64,000 nucleotides of DNA from Candidatus Melainabacteria bacterium (GCA_003151275.1 PLXC01000065.1:1-64000); one strand, 5' to 3'. Counted from the stretch's first letter, positions 17,453 through 26,788 are shown. The notes: generated by a model from the letters alone, not told the origin. Numbers and translations: made by a program.

Positions 17453-19024
17453 TTATCTTTTGAAAAGGGAAATTCCTGTCATTTGTCGCGGCGTTTCCAT
17501 TCCCATGAGGGTGAGGATCGTCGGGGCAACATCAGCGAGACCACCATCTTTCAATTTGGTGCCGCTTTTCAAGCCGAGATTGTCATTGGTTTGAAAGTCT
17601 GCCACCACAAGTGGTACCGGGTTGGTGGTATGGGCGGTATGGGGCTCACCGGTTCTCAGATCGATCATTTGTTCGCAGTTGCCATGATCCGCTGTCACTA
17701 CAAGTGAACCTTGGGCCTCGCTGACCGCTTGCAGCAATTTGCCAAAGGCTTCATCCACTGATTCCACCGCAGTCACCGCAGCGTCCAGCATGCCTGTGTG
17801 TCCAACCATGTCCGGATTGGCAAAATTCAAAACTATAAAAGGATACTTTCCTGATTTAATGGATTGGCAGGCGATCTCGCAAACCTGCGGCGTTCGCATT
17901 TGCGGCTGCAGGTCATAAGTGGCAATCTTCAAGGAAGGGACTAATTGTCTTTCCTCAAGAGCACACGGCTCCTCTTTGCCACCGTTGAGAAAATAAGTGA
18001 CATGAGCATATTTTTCAGTTTCAGCCGTGTGGAATTGCGCCATATGGTGGCACGAAATCCATTCTGGCAATGAATTGTCGATATCTTGCGCTGGCAGTTC
18101 AGACGGATTGAAGGCCACAGGCAAGTGCAGAGAAGAGTCGTACTCAGTCATGCAGCCGTAATAAATTGACGGTGAGATTGGGCGCTCAAACGCTTCGAAC
18201 GTTTCCTGGGTGAGGGCGCGGCTAATTTGCCTGACCCGATCAGGACGGAAGTTGAAACAAATTACTGCGTCGCCATCTTGGATCGAGCGCGGCGTCACCA
18301 TACGGGGCAAAACGAATTCATCACCGATGTCGTTTGCATAAGATTCTTCTACAGCCGCAGTGGCTGTCTTTGCAGGCAGCGCGTCGCCCAAGACAAGAGC
18401 ACGCCAGTATTTCTCGACGCGCTCCCAACGATTATCCCTATCCATCGCATAGTAGCGCCCGCAGACTACGCCAATCTTGCCTATGCCTACCAATTTTTCT
18501 TGCAACTCTCTCATGAAGCGCAGCGCCGACCTTGGCGGCGTATCGCGACCATCTAAGATTGGATGAACAATAAGTTCGTTCACTCCATAACGTTTAGCTA
18601 ATTCAATCAATGCATCTAAATGATCCGGGCTGGAATGCACGCAACCGTCGCTGACCAAGCCGATGATATGCAAGGCTTTGCCTGGTTGCTTGGCGGTTTC
18701 GGCTGCCTGCGCCAAGACTGGATTTCTAAAAAAAGTGCCATCGAGAATTGTGTTGCTGATCAAAGTCAGCTTTTGAATGACGATGCGTCCTGCACCAATC
18801 GTCAAATGTCCGACTTCTGAATTGCCCATCAGTCCTGGCGGCAAACCCACGTAGACGCCGGATGCCTGCAGGAGGCTGTTGGGGAATTTCTCCAACATAT
18901 TATTGTAGTGCGGTGTCTTGGCCGCCCTGATTGAGTTTCCCCGCTTCTCTTCGGTAAAACCCCAGCCGTCTAAAATCAGCAAAGTAAGAGGTGCCAAATT
19001 GAGTCTCCTAATCGAGGCGGACAT
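17453..19024 (-). CDS. gpmI: 2,3-bisphosphoglycerate-independent phosphoglycerate mutase
   Basis: This is the full-length (523-residue) alkaline-phosphatase-fold mutase. LLILDGWGF gives the first metal-binding Asp. GLMGNSEVGHLTIGAGRIV carries the phosphoserine nucleophile. SDGCVHSSPDHL, HPILDGRDTPP, FRPDRVRQISRAL and the C-terminal VVTADHGNCEQM with TAHTTNPVPLV supply the two manganese sites. It converts 3-phosphoglycerate to 2-phosphoglycerate in glycolysis and gluconeogenesis. It is divergent from the phoR-like kinase, leaving a 137-base region for both promoters. Confidence 0.97.
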   Translation of the reverse strand: MSASIRRLNLAPLTLLILDGWGFTEEKRGNSIRAAKTPHYNNMLEKFPNSLLQASGVYVGLPPGLMGNSEVGHLTIGAGRIVIQKLTLISNTILDGTFFRNPVLAQAAETAKQPGKALHIIGLVSDGCVHSSPDHLDALIELAKRYGVNELIVHPILDGRDTPPRSALRFMRELQEKLVGIGKIGVVCGRYYAMDRDNRWERVEKYWRALVLGDALPAKTATAAVEESYANDIGDEFVLPRMVTPRSIQDGDAVICFNFRPDRVRQISRALTQETFEAFERPISPSIYYGCMTEYDSSLHLPVAFNPSELPAQDIDNSLPEWISCHHMAQFHTAETEKYAHVTYFLNGGKEEPCALEERQLVPSLKIATYDLQPQMRTPQVCEIACQSIKSGKYPFIVLNFANPDMVGHTGMLDAAVTAVESVDEAFGKLLQAVSEAQGSLVVTADHGNCEQMIDLRTGEPHTAHTTNPVPLVVADFQTNDNLGLKSGTKLKDGGLADVAPTILTLMGMETPRQMTGISLFKR

Positions 19025-19161
19025 TTGATTGCTGGGATTGTATCCTGCCCAATCTCTTTATATCCTTGCCGTCAAGAAGCATTGCCGGCAAACTAAGTGC
19101 TCAAGGCTTTTATCAGCGACATCAGGTACTATTAGCACGCTAGGTCAGTCTTGGACTGGAT

Positions 19162-19980
19162 ATGCGTAATAAGCCGCCCAACGAAGCTTCCAAAAAATCT
19201 AAACGTCTCGAAACACCTGCTGTAGAGCAGTCTACGCAAGCACGGGTGGATTCGCCCGCGGCATCTGCTGGAGAAGCCCCGCCTGCGGCCAAGCTCGAAC
19301 CAGTTCGAGATGCAGATTGGATCGCCGAAGCTTCACATGAGTTGCGCTTGCCAATTGCCAATTTGAAGTTGTTGATTGAAACGCTTTTGGATGGCGGAGC
19401 GCTGGAAGATGAAGCAACTGCTCGGCGGATGTTGTCTCGAGCAAAAACTGAAATAGATAGACTGCAGAGTTTGGTCGTCAATCTTTTATCTGTTGAGCAA
19501 ACAGCGTCGCGACGGGAGGTTGTAAAAGTTTGGGTGCCTCTTGAGGCGCGGGCGACCTATGCTATCGAGAGTACCAAAAAGCAAGCGGCGGAGAAAAAGA
19601 TACGCGTTGATACGCAGATCGAGGGTGGTTTCTATATCTACGCCAACCCCGAGCAATTGGATCAGGTCATTTTGAACCTGGTTGAAAATGCCATAAAATT
19701 CACACCAGAGGGTGGACTTGTGACGATTAAATCGGGTGCCGCGCCTGGAATGTTCTCAGTCGAGGACACTGGCATCGGCATGGCCACTCTAGAGATCCCC
19801 AAGATATTTCAACGCTTCTATCGCATCGACCGAGCTGCATCGCGAGGAAGCACCGGCCTTGGATTATCGATTGTAAAACATATTGCCGATCTGCACGGTG
19901 CTAAGATAAATGTGATTTCCGAAGAAGGGCACGGCTCTGTCTTTCAGTTAGAATTTCCGGCGCCGCGAAGCGTTGGTTGA
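19162..19980 (+). CDS. PhoR-like histidine kinase without a sensor domain
   Basis: The 272-residue protein has a short polar N-terminus (about 1-50) and then HisKA directly, with the H-box WIAEASHELRLPIANLKLL (His59; the usual HELRTP is HELRLP here). The ATPase domain has an N-box (NLVENAIKFTPEGG), G1 (VEDTGIGM), F-box (IFQRFYRID) and G2 (GSTGLGLSIVKHI). There is no membrane helix, PAS or other input domain, so the signal must come from a partner protein. The PhoB-like regulator and phoU follow with short spacings (21 and 23 bases), so the likely input is PhoU-mediated phosphate status, as for PhoR/SphS. pst transport genes are not in the window. Confidence 0.87.
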   Translation: MRNKPPNEASKKSKRLETPAVEQSTQARVDSPAASAGEAPPAAKLEPVRDADWIAEASHELRLPIANLKLLIETLLDGGALEDEATARRMLSRAKTEIDRLQSLVVNLLSVEQTASRREVVKVWVPLEARATYAIESTKKQAAEKKIRVDTQIEGGFYIYANPEQLDQVILNLVENAIKFTPEGGLVTIKSGAAPGMFSVEDTGIGMATLEIPKIFQRFYRIDRAASRGSTGLGLSIVKHIADLHGAKINVISEEGHGSVFQLEFPAPRSVG

Positions 19981-20001
19981 AGAATCATCGAGAGTAAGCG
20001 A

Positions 20002-20715
20002 ATGACCACCACTGCGCAAAAAGTAATGCTTGTCGACGACGATGAAACAATCATCGACACTCTCGAATTCAATTTAAAACGACATGGATTCGCTGTCACT
20101 TCCTTCAATAGCGGTGCAGTCGCCCTGGCGAAATTCGATGAAACGGCACCGTCACTTGTTATTTTGGACTGGATGTTGCCAGACATGATCGGTCCAGAGA
20201 TCTGCAAATTGATTCGTTCGCGATCATCAGATGTTCCGATTCTCATGCTCACAGGCAGATCCAGCCCCGCGGATGTAGCGACTGGCCTGAGTGCCGGTGC
20301 TGATGATTACCTCTCCAAACCGTTCAGCGCAATTGAGCTTCTGGCTCGCGTGCAAGCGCTTCTTCGCCGAGCTGGTAAGCCGAGTACTAAGAACGCTCGC
20401 ATTCAACTTGGTGACCTTGTCTTGGATAACGATGCCAAAATGGTTCTCTGGCACGGCGCTCAAGTCGACTTGTCTCCAAAGGAATTTAGTTTATTGAGAG
20501 CATTGATGCAAAATGCCAACAAAACTCTGTCCACGGAAACCTTGCTCAATCAAGTTTGGGGTGCGGATTTTGCCGGTGACGTTAAAACAGTAGCTGTGCA
20601 CATTCGTTGGTTAAGGCAAAAGCTGGAAGCCGATCCGAAAAATCCGCAATTGCTGGAAACCGTTCATAGATCTGGATATAGGTTGAATCCTCCAGGCGAA
20701 AATCAAACCAAGTAA
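20002..20715 (+). CDS. PhoB/OmpR-type response regulator
   Basis: The receiver domain is intact: acidic pocket VDDDE, phosphoacceptor Asp56 in LVILDWMLPD, Thr in MLTGRS and Lys in LSKPF. The C-terminal OmpR-type winged helix (LVLDNDAKMVLWHGAQVDLSPKEFSLLRAL to VAVHIRWLRQKLE and VHRSGYRLN) binds DNA as a direct-repeat dimer. Position between a histidine kinase and phoU suggests the phosphate-starvation regulator PhoB/SphR. The stop lies 23 bases before the phoU start, whose strong ribosome binding site sits in that gap. Confidence 0.92.
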   Translation: MTTTAQKVMLVDDDETIIDTLEFNLKRHGFAVTSFNSGAVALAKFDETAPSLVILDWMLPDMIGPEICKLIRSRSSDVPILMLTGRSSPADVATGLSAGADDYLSKPFSAIELLARVQALLRRAGKPSTKNARIQLGDLVLDNDAKMVLWHGAQVDLSPKEFSLLRALMQNANKTLSTETLLNQVWGADFAGDVKTVAVHIRWLRQKLEADPKNPQLLETVHRSGYRLNPPGENQTK

Positions 20716-20738
20716 AATATTAAGATAGGAGAGGTGAT

Positions 20739-21398
20739 GTGAAAGCTGAAGCGATTATGCTCTTCAAAGAAGATGTCCTGACTTTAGGTCAAATGGTGGA
20801 TCGCACCGTGGAAGAGATGCTTCGCATGCTCAAAATGGATCCGTCTGCTGATCTTGTCTTTATCGAGCAGCAGGAGATTTCCATCAATCGCACTTTCACC
20901 GAGATTGAAGAGAAATGTCTGGATCTCTTGCTTGAAAAAGAGATGCTGGAAAAGAAAGACATTCGCACATTATTCGTCAGTGCCACGATCGCCTCGAAAT
21001 TCGAACGAATGGCTGACCATGCTAATCGTGTTGCGAGGATTGGCTCTTGGGCTCGTGAAGACAAGCTTGAAGTGCCTTCTGAATTGACGGAAATGGCCGG
21101 CGTGGTGCACAAAATGGTGCAAGAAGTTTTGCTTTGCTACATTACTGACTCTCCGCAAAAGGCACAGGAAATTCTCAAACGTGACAGCGAAGTTGATTAC
21201 CTTGATGATGTGCTTTCGAAAAAACTTTTGTCTGACCTGGGCTCTCAAGATTCAGCACGGGCCCAGATGCGAGCCCAATTTCTTTTCGGTGGGCGTTTTC
21301 TTGAACGCATGGGAGACTTGTGCGGTTCGATTGCCAAACGCAGTTACTTCATCGCTACAGGCGAGCGATTAAAACCGGAACCAACCGGTATCGCATAG
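20739..21398 (+). CDS. phoU: PhoU phosphate signalling protein
   Basis: This 219-residue all-helical protein has two PhoU repeats with the E/D-x-x-x-D metal-binding pattern: a first three-helix bundle around MVDRTVEEMLRMLKMD and EEKCLDLLLEKEM, and a second around ATIASKFERMADHANRVARI and FLERMGDLCGSIAKRSYFI. PhoU links the Pst transporter to the PhoR kinase and keeps the regulon off when phosphate is plentiful. The start is GTG 20739 behind a strong AGGAGAGG (20727-20734). Together with the two upstream genes it forms a phoR-phoB-phoU operon. Confidence 0.9.
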   Translation: MKAEAIMLFKEDVLTLGQMVDRTVEEMLRMLKMDPSADLVFIEQQEISINRTFTEIEEKCLDLLLEKEMLEKKDIRTLFVSATIASKFERMADHANRVARIGSWAREDKLEVPSELTEMAGVVHKMVQEVLLCYITDSPQKAQEILKRDSEVDYLDDVLSKKLLSDLGSQDSARAQMRAQFLFGGRFLERMGDLCGSIAKRSYFIATGERLKPEPTGIA

Positions 21399-21408
21399 AG
21401 GTGTTGAG

Positions 21409-22464
21409 TTGCCAGTTCTGATTATCGCCGGTGACGAAGAGTTTGAACTTTCCAGACGGGTTCAGGAGTTGCGACATTCTCTTGTCGATCCCAATTGGGC
21501 GTCGATTAATTTTCTGCGCTTGGACAATCCACCATTGCAAGAGATCATCGATGTGTCAGGAACGCTTCCATTTGGACCTGGCAACAAAGTTGTACTTATA
21601 GATCGCTGTGAACTGTTCACCAAAAAGCGCACAAAGGGCGGCGACGATGGGGCGAAAGCAGACACCGACAGCAAAGGCAAAGACAAGCTTTTGGATGAAT
21701 TGGAAAAGTGTTTGACCAATGTCGCCCCGAATACTCACCTAATTTTTGCTTGTCCGTTCAATTTAGATTCATCGCTGAAGACTACCAAAGCGTTGCAAAA
21801 ACATGCGGTGCTTGAAAGATTCGAAAAGCAAAAATTCTATGTTGGTAGCCCGAATCCTCTTTTGAGCACCTGGTGCCGCAAAGAAGCACATAAATTTGGC
21901 GCCACCATGGAAGATCAAGCGATCACTTATTTGTTAGACGGCACGGAAGCTAACCTTCGCCAAATTGCCTCGGAGATTGAAAAGGCGGCCGTTCACGTCT
22001 TGCCGAACACTCACATCACGTACAACGTTGTGGTTCAGCTCAGTCCCTATCATTCGCACGTCTTTGCCTTGGCTGATTACTGGTTGAGCGGCAAAGGCAA
22101 GGAAGCTTTGGCCAGCGCCGAAGAACTGATGACTCGTCAAAGTGCGATGCCGATTATTGCTACTTTGCAGACAATGATCTCGAAATGGATTTTGATGAAA
22201 GCCTTGTGTGAAAAGTTCAATCACGATTTGCCCACTCCTCCCGGTGTCAATCGCCGTGAGCTGCCAATGCAAGATTTGGTGCGACGTGTGGCAGGCGAAC
22301 TTAAGGCAAAGGAGTTTATGATAGAAAAAGATCTCAAGAGAATATCCAAATTTCCGTTGGCAAGGCTAATCGAAAAGCGAATCGATCTGACCAGACTGGA
22401 AGATTCGATTAAAACGGGGATGATACCTGAGAATCACGCATTGCAAGTTTTTCTTGCCGGTTAA
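21409..22464 (+). CDS. holA: DNA polymerase III subunit delta
   Basis: The protein has the layout of the clamp-loader delta subunit. An N-terminal AAA+-like domain begins PVLIIAGDEEFEL. HLIFACPFNLDSSLKTTKALQKHAVLERFEKQ and FGATMEDQAITYLLDGTEANLRQIASEIEKAAVHV are typical middle segments. A C-terminal collar domain (ISKFPLARLIEKRIDLTRLEDSIKTG) completes it. HolA opens the beta clamp within the clamp-loader complex. A lysine/aspartate-rich loop (about residues 67-85) is longer than usual. The start is TTG 21409, eleven bases after phoU, with AGAGG upstream; whether it is transcribed with the pho genes is unknown. Confidence 0.88.
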   Translation: MPVLIIAGDEEFELSRRVQELRHSLVDPNWASINFLRLDNPPLQEIIDVSGTLPFGPGNKVVLIDRCELFTKKRTKGGDDGAKADTDSKGKDKLLDELEKCLTNVAPNTHLIFACPFNLDSSLKTTKALQKHAVLERFEKQKFYVGSPNPLLSTWCRKEAHKFGATMEDQAITYLLDGTEANLRQIASEIEKAAVHVLPNTHITYNVVVQLSPYHSHVFALADYWLSGKGKEALASAEELMTRQSAMPIIATLQTMISKWILMKALCEKFNHDLPTPPGVNRRELPMQDLVRRVAGELKAKEFMIEKDLKRISKFPLARLIEKRIDLTRLEDSIKTGMIPENHALQVFLAG

Positions 22465-22496
22465 TAGAATCATCAAGTTGAGTCAAGGAAGGAAGT

Positions 22497-23255
22497 ATGA
22501 CGGACACCCAATTCGTCTTGGAAGAGATGACCGCACGCGATACGTGGCGGATTTTCAGAATTATGGCCGAGCTTGTTGAGGGTTTCGATGAATTGTCCAA
22601 GATTGGACCGGCAGTGTCCATGTTCGGTTCTGCGCGATGCTCGCCGGACTCCGAAGAGTACAAGCTGGCCGAGGTGATCGCTCGCAAATTAGCTGAACGC
22701 GGATTTGCCGTTATCACAGGTGGCGGTCCTGGGATCATGGAAGCCGGTAATAAAGGGGCTCTCGCTGCCGGCGGCACGTCGATCGGCTTGAACATTCAAC
22801 TGCCCCGCGAGCAGCAGGGCAATCGCCATCAAACTGTTTCAGTCGATTTCAAATACTTCTTTGTGCGCAAGCTGATGTTTGTGAAGTATGCGATGGCATT
22901 CATCATTATGCCTGGTGGGTTTGGCTCTTTGGACGAGCTGTTTGAGGCGCTTACCCTGATTCAAACCAGGCGGATCAAGCACTTTCCGCTTTTTCTTGTC
23001 GACTCAAAATTCTGGCAGCCCCTGCTCGATTGGTTGCGTAAGGATGTTGTGGCGAGGGGCTTTCTTACTGAACTTGAACTTGACCTGATCACTGTTGTTG
23101 ACGACCCTGACGAGTTGGTTGAACAAATTGCCTGGTGTGACCAGGAGAAATGCTATCTCTCGGATCAGGGTTTGCTCAGCTATCCGAAACGGAACGGTGG
23201 CGGCGTGATCATCGAAGCCGGACCTAACAACAACAGTAGGGACGAGCTCCTTTAA
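22497..23255 (+). CDS. LOG-family (TIGR00730) Rossmann-fold protein
   Basis: The lysine-decarboxylase-like/LOG signature is complete: VSMFGSARC near the N-terminus, ITGGGPGIMEAGNKGA, and PGGFGSLDELFEALTLIQTRRI. LOG enzymes hydrolyse cytokinin riboside 5'-monophosphates or other nucleotide monophosphates to base and ribose 5-phosphate; the bacterial substrate is often unknown. AAGGAAGGAAGT precedes ATG 22497. The last codons lie within the first copy of a direct repeat (23248-23281), so the C-terminal Glu-Leu-Leu may come from the repeat element. Confidence 0.9.
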   Translation: MTDTQFVLEEMTARDTWRIFRIMAELVEGFDELSKIGPAVSMFGSARCSPDSEEYKLAEVIARKLAERGFAVITGGGPGIMEAGNKGALAAGGTSIGLNIQLPREQQGNRHQTVSVDFKYFFVRKLMFVKYAMAFIIMPGGFGSLDELFEALTLIQTRRIKHFPLFLVDSKFWQPLLDWLRKDVVARGFLTELELDLITVVDDPDELVEQIAWCDQEKCYLSDQGLLSYPKRNGGGVIIEAGPNNNSRDELL

Positions 23256-23327
23256 TCGCGAAATGGACGCACCGTGGGTTTTCCTTTAACTCCGAAATGG
23301 AGCGCGGGTTTCCAACCCGCCCCGAAA
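23248..23327. repeat. Direct repeat plus hairpin, shared with the element at 45.8 kb
   Basis: TCCTTTAATCGCGAAATGG (from 23248) is followed 34 bases on by TCCTTTAACTCCGAAATGG (from 23282). The second copy leads into a perfect hairpin, GCGGGTT (23304-23310) with AACCCGC (23314-23320), and then a third GAAATG. The 14-mer GAAATGGAGCGCGG (23294-23307) recurs exactly at 45835-45848, which points to a dispersed intergenic repeat family in this genome. Confidence 0.7.
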
Positions 23328-23364
23328 TGCGGACTCTGCGTTGCTGCCCTTTACTACTGCAGTG

Positions 23365-23423
23365 CATTCCCTAATTAAGGAATGTGGTAAAAAACCTGCT
23401 TTCTGGCTTCTTCTATCTATAAT
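23365..23423 (+). promoter_or_regulatory. Candidate operator and -10 element for etfBA
   Basis: CATTCCCTAATTAAGGAATG (23365-23384) is a 20-bp palindrome with one mismatched pair. It lies upstream of a consensus TATAAT (23418-23423), which is 30 bases before the etfB start. No good -35 is seen at standard spacing, consistent with a regulated promoter. Regulator identity is unknown. Confidence 0.5.
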
Positions 23424-23452
23424 TCATTGCGTGAATTGCTGGAGGTAAGTCC

Positions 23453-24235
23453 TTGAAGATTGCTGTGTGTGTAAAAGCCGTGCCTGACACGGAAGCGAAA
23501 ATCGTCGTCGCTGCCGACAAGACGAATATCGACCTAGCTGGTGTGCGTTTTATCACAAGCCCTTACGATGAGTTTGCTGTCGAAGAGGCGCTTAGAATCA
23601 AAGAGAAGCATGGTGGCGAAACCGTGGTTATCTCCATGGGTGGTGACGAGTGCACAGACGTGATTCGAGATTCGCTAGCTCGTGGAATCGATTCAGCAAT
23701 ACATTTGAAAGATGATGACTTCAAAGGTCTAGATCCGCTCAGCACCGGCAAAGTTTTAGCTGCAGCCATCAAGGATGGTGGCTACGATGTCGTTCTTTGC
23801 GGACAGCAAGGAGTTGGTGGCGACAACAATCAAGTGCCGTCGATTCTTGCAGAACTTTTGGACATGCCACAGGCAACTGTGCTCATGAAGCTTGAGATCG
23901 ATGGTGGCAAGTTCAAGGCAGAACGCGAAGTTGAAGGCGCTCATGACATTGTAGAAGGTACATTGCCTGCCGTGTTTAGCGCTCAGAAGGGACTGAATGA
24001 GCCTCGTTACTCTTCGATCAAAGGTGTGATGGCTGCCCGTAAAAAAGAAATCACCGTCAAGGATGCTACTGCCCTTGGAATCAAGGGACAAGTCGGTGGA
24101 GACTTGCGTAAAGTCAAATTGAAAGAGATGCTCATGCCGCCTGATCGTCCTTCTGGCAAGAAAATTGAAGGCGACGCTGATACGCAAGCGAAAACGCTTG
24201 TTCGGCTTTTGCGCAGCGAAGCACGAGTCATTTAA
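23453..24235 (+). CDS. etfB: Electron transfer flavoprotein subunit beta
   Basis: The N-terminus KIAVCVKAVPDTEAKI and ITSPYDEFAVEEALRIKEKHGG are typical of EtfB. VVLCGQQGVGGDNNQVPSILAELLDMPQAT is the AMP-binding region, and LNEPRYSSIKGVMAARKK is the recognition loop that docks with acyl-CoA dehydrogenases. Length (260) is normal. EtfAB carries electrons from flavin dehydrogenases to the membrane ETF:quinone oxidoreductase or takes part in bifurcation. The start is TTG 23453 with GGAGG at 23441-23445. etfA follows after 21 bases. Confidence 0.96.
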   Translation: MKIAVCVKAVPDTEAKIVVAADKTNIDLAGVRFITSPYDEFAVEEALRIKEKHGGETVVISMGGDECTDVIRDSLARGIDSAIHLKDDDFKGLDPLSTGKVLAAAIKDGGYDVVLCGQQGVGGDNNQVPSILAELLDMPQATVLMKLEIDGGKFKAEREVEGAHDIVEGTLPAVFSAQKGLNEPRYSSIKGVMAARKKEITVKDATALGIKGQVGGDLRKVKLKEMLMPPDRPSGKKIEGDADTQAKTLVRLLRSEARVI

Positions 24236-24256
24236 ATCGCTAATTAGGAGAAAGAA

Positions 24257-25240
24257 ATGTCACAAGGTATTCTGGTTTTCATCGAACAGCGAAATGGACA
24301 TGTTCGCAAAGCTAGCATTGAGGCTTTGTCCGAAGCGATTCGCCAAGCGACCAAAATGAATGAGGCTGTTAGCGCTGTAATCATTGGTGAAGGCGCCAAG
24401 TCCGTTACTGCTGAAGTAAGCAAATACAAGCCGAGCAAAATTTACACTGTTGAAGGTGCTGATTTCGCATCATATTCAACTGAAGGATACGCTGCTGCGA
24501 TTGCCGATGCCGTCAAGAAAGCTGACCCGAAATTTGTCTTCGCGGCAGTCACTTCACTTTCCAAAGATCTAATGCCGAGAGCAGCCGCTAAACTTGATGC
24601 TCCCTGCATATCCGACGTCAGCGAATTGAGATCCACTGGTACCGGCTTCGAAGCTGTTAAGCCAATGTATTCAAGTAAAACTTTGGGTGTGTTTGAATTC
24701 AATTCACCGCTTGGTTTTGTTACTCTCAGACCCAATGTCTTCCCTTCAAATGAACCAGACGCAAGTCATCAAAGCACCGTAGAAGAACTAGCGGTTAAGC
24801 CAGAAAAGATTCGCGCCAAGGTTGTTGAAACCCACGCGGCAGAAGGTCAGAAAGTTGAGCTGAGTGAAGCGGCAATCATCGTATCTGGTGGCAGAGGTAT
24901 TAAGGGTCCAGAGAATTGGCCAATGCTCCAGAGTTTGTGCGACGTTCTCGGCGCTGCTCTGGGAGCGAGCCGAGCCGTCGTCGATGCTGGCTGGATCGAC
25001 CATGGGCACCAAGTTGGACAGACCGGAAAGACTGTCAGTCCACAGCTCTACATAGCTGTCGGGATCTCAGGCGCAATCCAACATCTAGCAGGAATGTCAT
25101 CCTCGAAAGTAATTGTTGCAATCAACAAGGATCCGGACGCACCCATCTTTAAGTTCGCTAACTATGGTGTCGTCGGTGATGTCTTCGAAGTGGTGCCTAA
25201 GATCACCGAAGAAGTGCGCAAACTTCACGAAAACAACTAA
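24257..25240 (+). CDS. etfA: Electron transfer flavoprotein subunit alpha
   Basis: EtfA features include the N-terminal Rossmann part ([20 protein letters not shown]) and the FAD-binding C-terminal domain, with [56 protein letters not shown] and [20 protein letters not shown]. Length (327) is normal. The start ATG 24257 has a TAGGAGAAAG site. It pairs with EtfB and holds the catalytic FAD. An acyl-CoA dehydrogenase that could feed it is encoded at 36694-37794. Confidence 0.97.
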   Translation: MSQGILVFIEQRNGHVRKASIEALSEAIRQATKMNEAVSAVIIGEGAKSVTAEVSKYKPSKIYTVEGADFASYSTEGYAAAIADAVKKADPKFVFAAVTSLSKDLMPRAAAKLDAPCISDVSELRSTGTGFEAVKPMYSSKTLGVFEFNSPLGFVTLRPNVFPSNEPDASHQSTVEELAVKPEKIRAKVVETHAAEGQKVELSEAAIIVSGGRGIKGPENWPMLQSLCDVLGAALGASRAVVDAGWIDHGHQVGQTGKTVSPQLYIAVGISGAIQHLAGMSSSKVIVAINKDPDAPIFKFANYGVVGDVFEVVPKITEEVRKLHENN

Positions 25241-25430
25241 ACTATAACTTCTTGCTGTATCGAACTGCAGACGCTTTCCAGGCTCCTAAGCTCACGCGAG
25301 TATCCGCGTATTGTTTTCACAGAGCGGAAAAATATGGACTCTCAAGATATTTTTGGTCTGCTGATGGAATAATGGATTCACAGGCGTCTCCAGGCTTCCC
25401 TCTCGTCCAAGCAAAAAGTGAAGAGATCCC

Positions 25431-26684
25431 ATGGTTTCAACCCGTAAGTTGGCACCACTTATAGCGGCAGCAATTACTGTATCAGTCATCGTTTCGAGCT
25501 GCTCCAATATGCTTTCGCAGCTTTCTTCAACTGCAGTCCCTGCTGTCGTGAAGTCCAAACCAGACACTAGTGTTTCGGCTCGTGAGCCAGCGCCCCCGCT
25601 GCAGTCGAAGGACTTTCACAACGAACAGCCGACCCTGAAGGCCAGGCAGATCCAAACACTCCCCTCAGGACGTCCAGACGCAGCTGTACCTGACGAGCGG
25701 CGTGATTTTGGTGAAGCATTATTGTTGAAAATGTCCGGTTCAAATGCTGACTACGATAAGTCAGTAACAAGTGGTCATGAGGCATTCAAAGGACACAACG
25801 AAAGCGCGTATGATCTCAATGGACGTAAGCTAACCTTCTCAGAATGGAATATTCTGAGTGAGCAACACTCAATCAAAAGGCTTCGGCTGAGCCGCACAAA
25901 TCTGACTGACGAACGCTTCACGCACCTGAATAAGTTGCAGGATCTAACAGAGCTTGATCTCTCAAAGACGAAGCTCACAGATAAAGGCATCAGTGTTCTC
26001 AAATCATTTCCTAAGCTTGAAACACTGTCGCTGGAGGGTATCTACCTTTCCGATTCTTCCGCTCAAGTGCTGTCGACACTGAGCAACCTTAGGGATCTCG
26101 ATATATCGGACACGTCGATCTCGGATAAGGGCATGAGTGGTCTGACCAAACTCACAAAACTTGAGCGCCTCGGAGCAAAGCAATTGAATCTTTCAAACTC
26201 GGGGTGCGGCGCAATCGCTCAAATGACGCAATTAAAAAAGTTGGACCTCTACAGAACGGATCTCAACAATAAGTTGGCAATCTTTCTACCCTTGACTAAC
26301 TTGATAGATTTGCGGCTGCACGAGTCATCGATAAACGATGCCGCGCTCGACACCGTGGCGCACTTCCAGTTTGTCCGAGACCTGGATTTGAACGGCAACC
26401 AAGCCATCCACGATGAAGGCATCCGCAAACTGCGCGGTTTGAAGCACCTGCGCTGGATTGGACTAGGTGGAACCGCTGTAACCAGTAAAACCCTTGACGT
26501 GATTGCCAACTACTCCACTTTGGAAGATCTGGGCATCAGAAATACACTTGTAGACGACAGCAATTTGATTGCTCTGACGGCGCTTAAAAACCTCAAATAC
26601 TTGCACCTACAAGGCAGTAGGGTGACGGCGAAGGGAAGAAGGGAACTGCAAATGCGCATGCCACACTTGGAAATAATTTATTAG
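25431..26684 (+). CDS. Leucine-rich repeat lipoprotein
   Basis: The N-terminus has a signal segment ending in a lipobox-like cysteine (AAAITVSVIVSSCSNM, Cys about residue 24). A Pro/Ser-rich linker of about 100 residues follows. From about residue 135 to the end there are ten to twelve leucine-rich repeats of 24-25 residues, such as LQDLTELDLSKTKLTDKGISVLKSF and LSNLRDLDISDTSISDKGMSGL. The repeats resemble the 'LTDxGLxxL' class of RNI/AMN1-like repeats common in large bacterial genomes. A surface ligand-binding or scaffold role is inferred; no enzymatic domain is present. The 190 bases upstream contain no gene. Confidence 0.82.
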   Translation: MVSTRKLAPLIAAAITVSVIVSSCSNMLSQLSSTAVPAVVKSKPDTSVSAREPAPPLQSKDFHNEQPTLKARQIQTLPSGRPDAAVPDERRDFGEALLLKMSGSNADYDKSVTSGHEAFKGHNESAYDLNGRKLTFSEWNILSEQHSIKRLRLSRTNLTDERFTHLNKLQDLTELDLSKTKLTDKGISVLKSFPKLETLSLEGIYLSDSSAQVLSTLSNLRDLDISDTSISDKGMSGLTKLTKLERLGAKQLNLSNSGCGAIAQMTQLKKLDLYRTDLNNKLAIFLPLTNLIDLRLHESSINDAALDTVAHFQFVRDLDLNGNQAIHDEGIRKLRGLKHLRWIGLGGTAVTSKTLDVIANYSTLEDLGIRNTLVDDSNLIALTALKNLKYLHLQGSRVTAKGRRELQMRMPHLEIIY

Positions 26685-26788
26685 TGGCTGGACCCCAGCA
26701 CGCGGGCGGCTGGGTGCTCGTAATCCCACCATTGAAAGCGGGGGTGCCTCGCACTATCCTCTGAGAACTTCTTCGGCAAGACGACATA

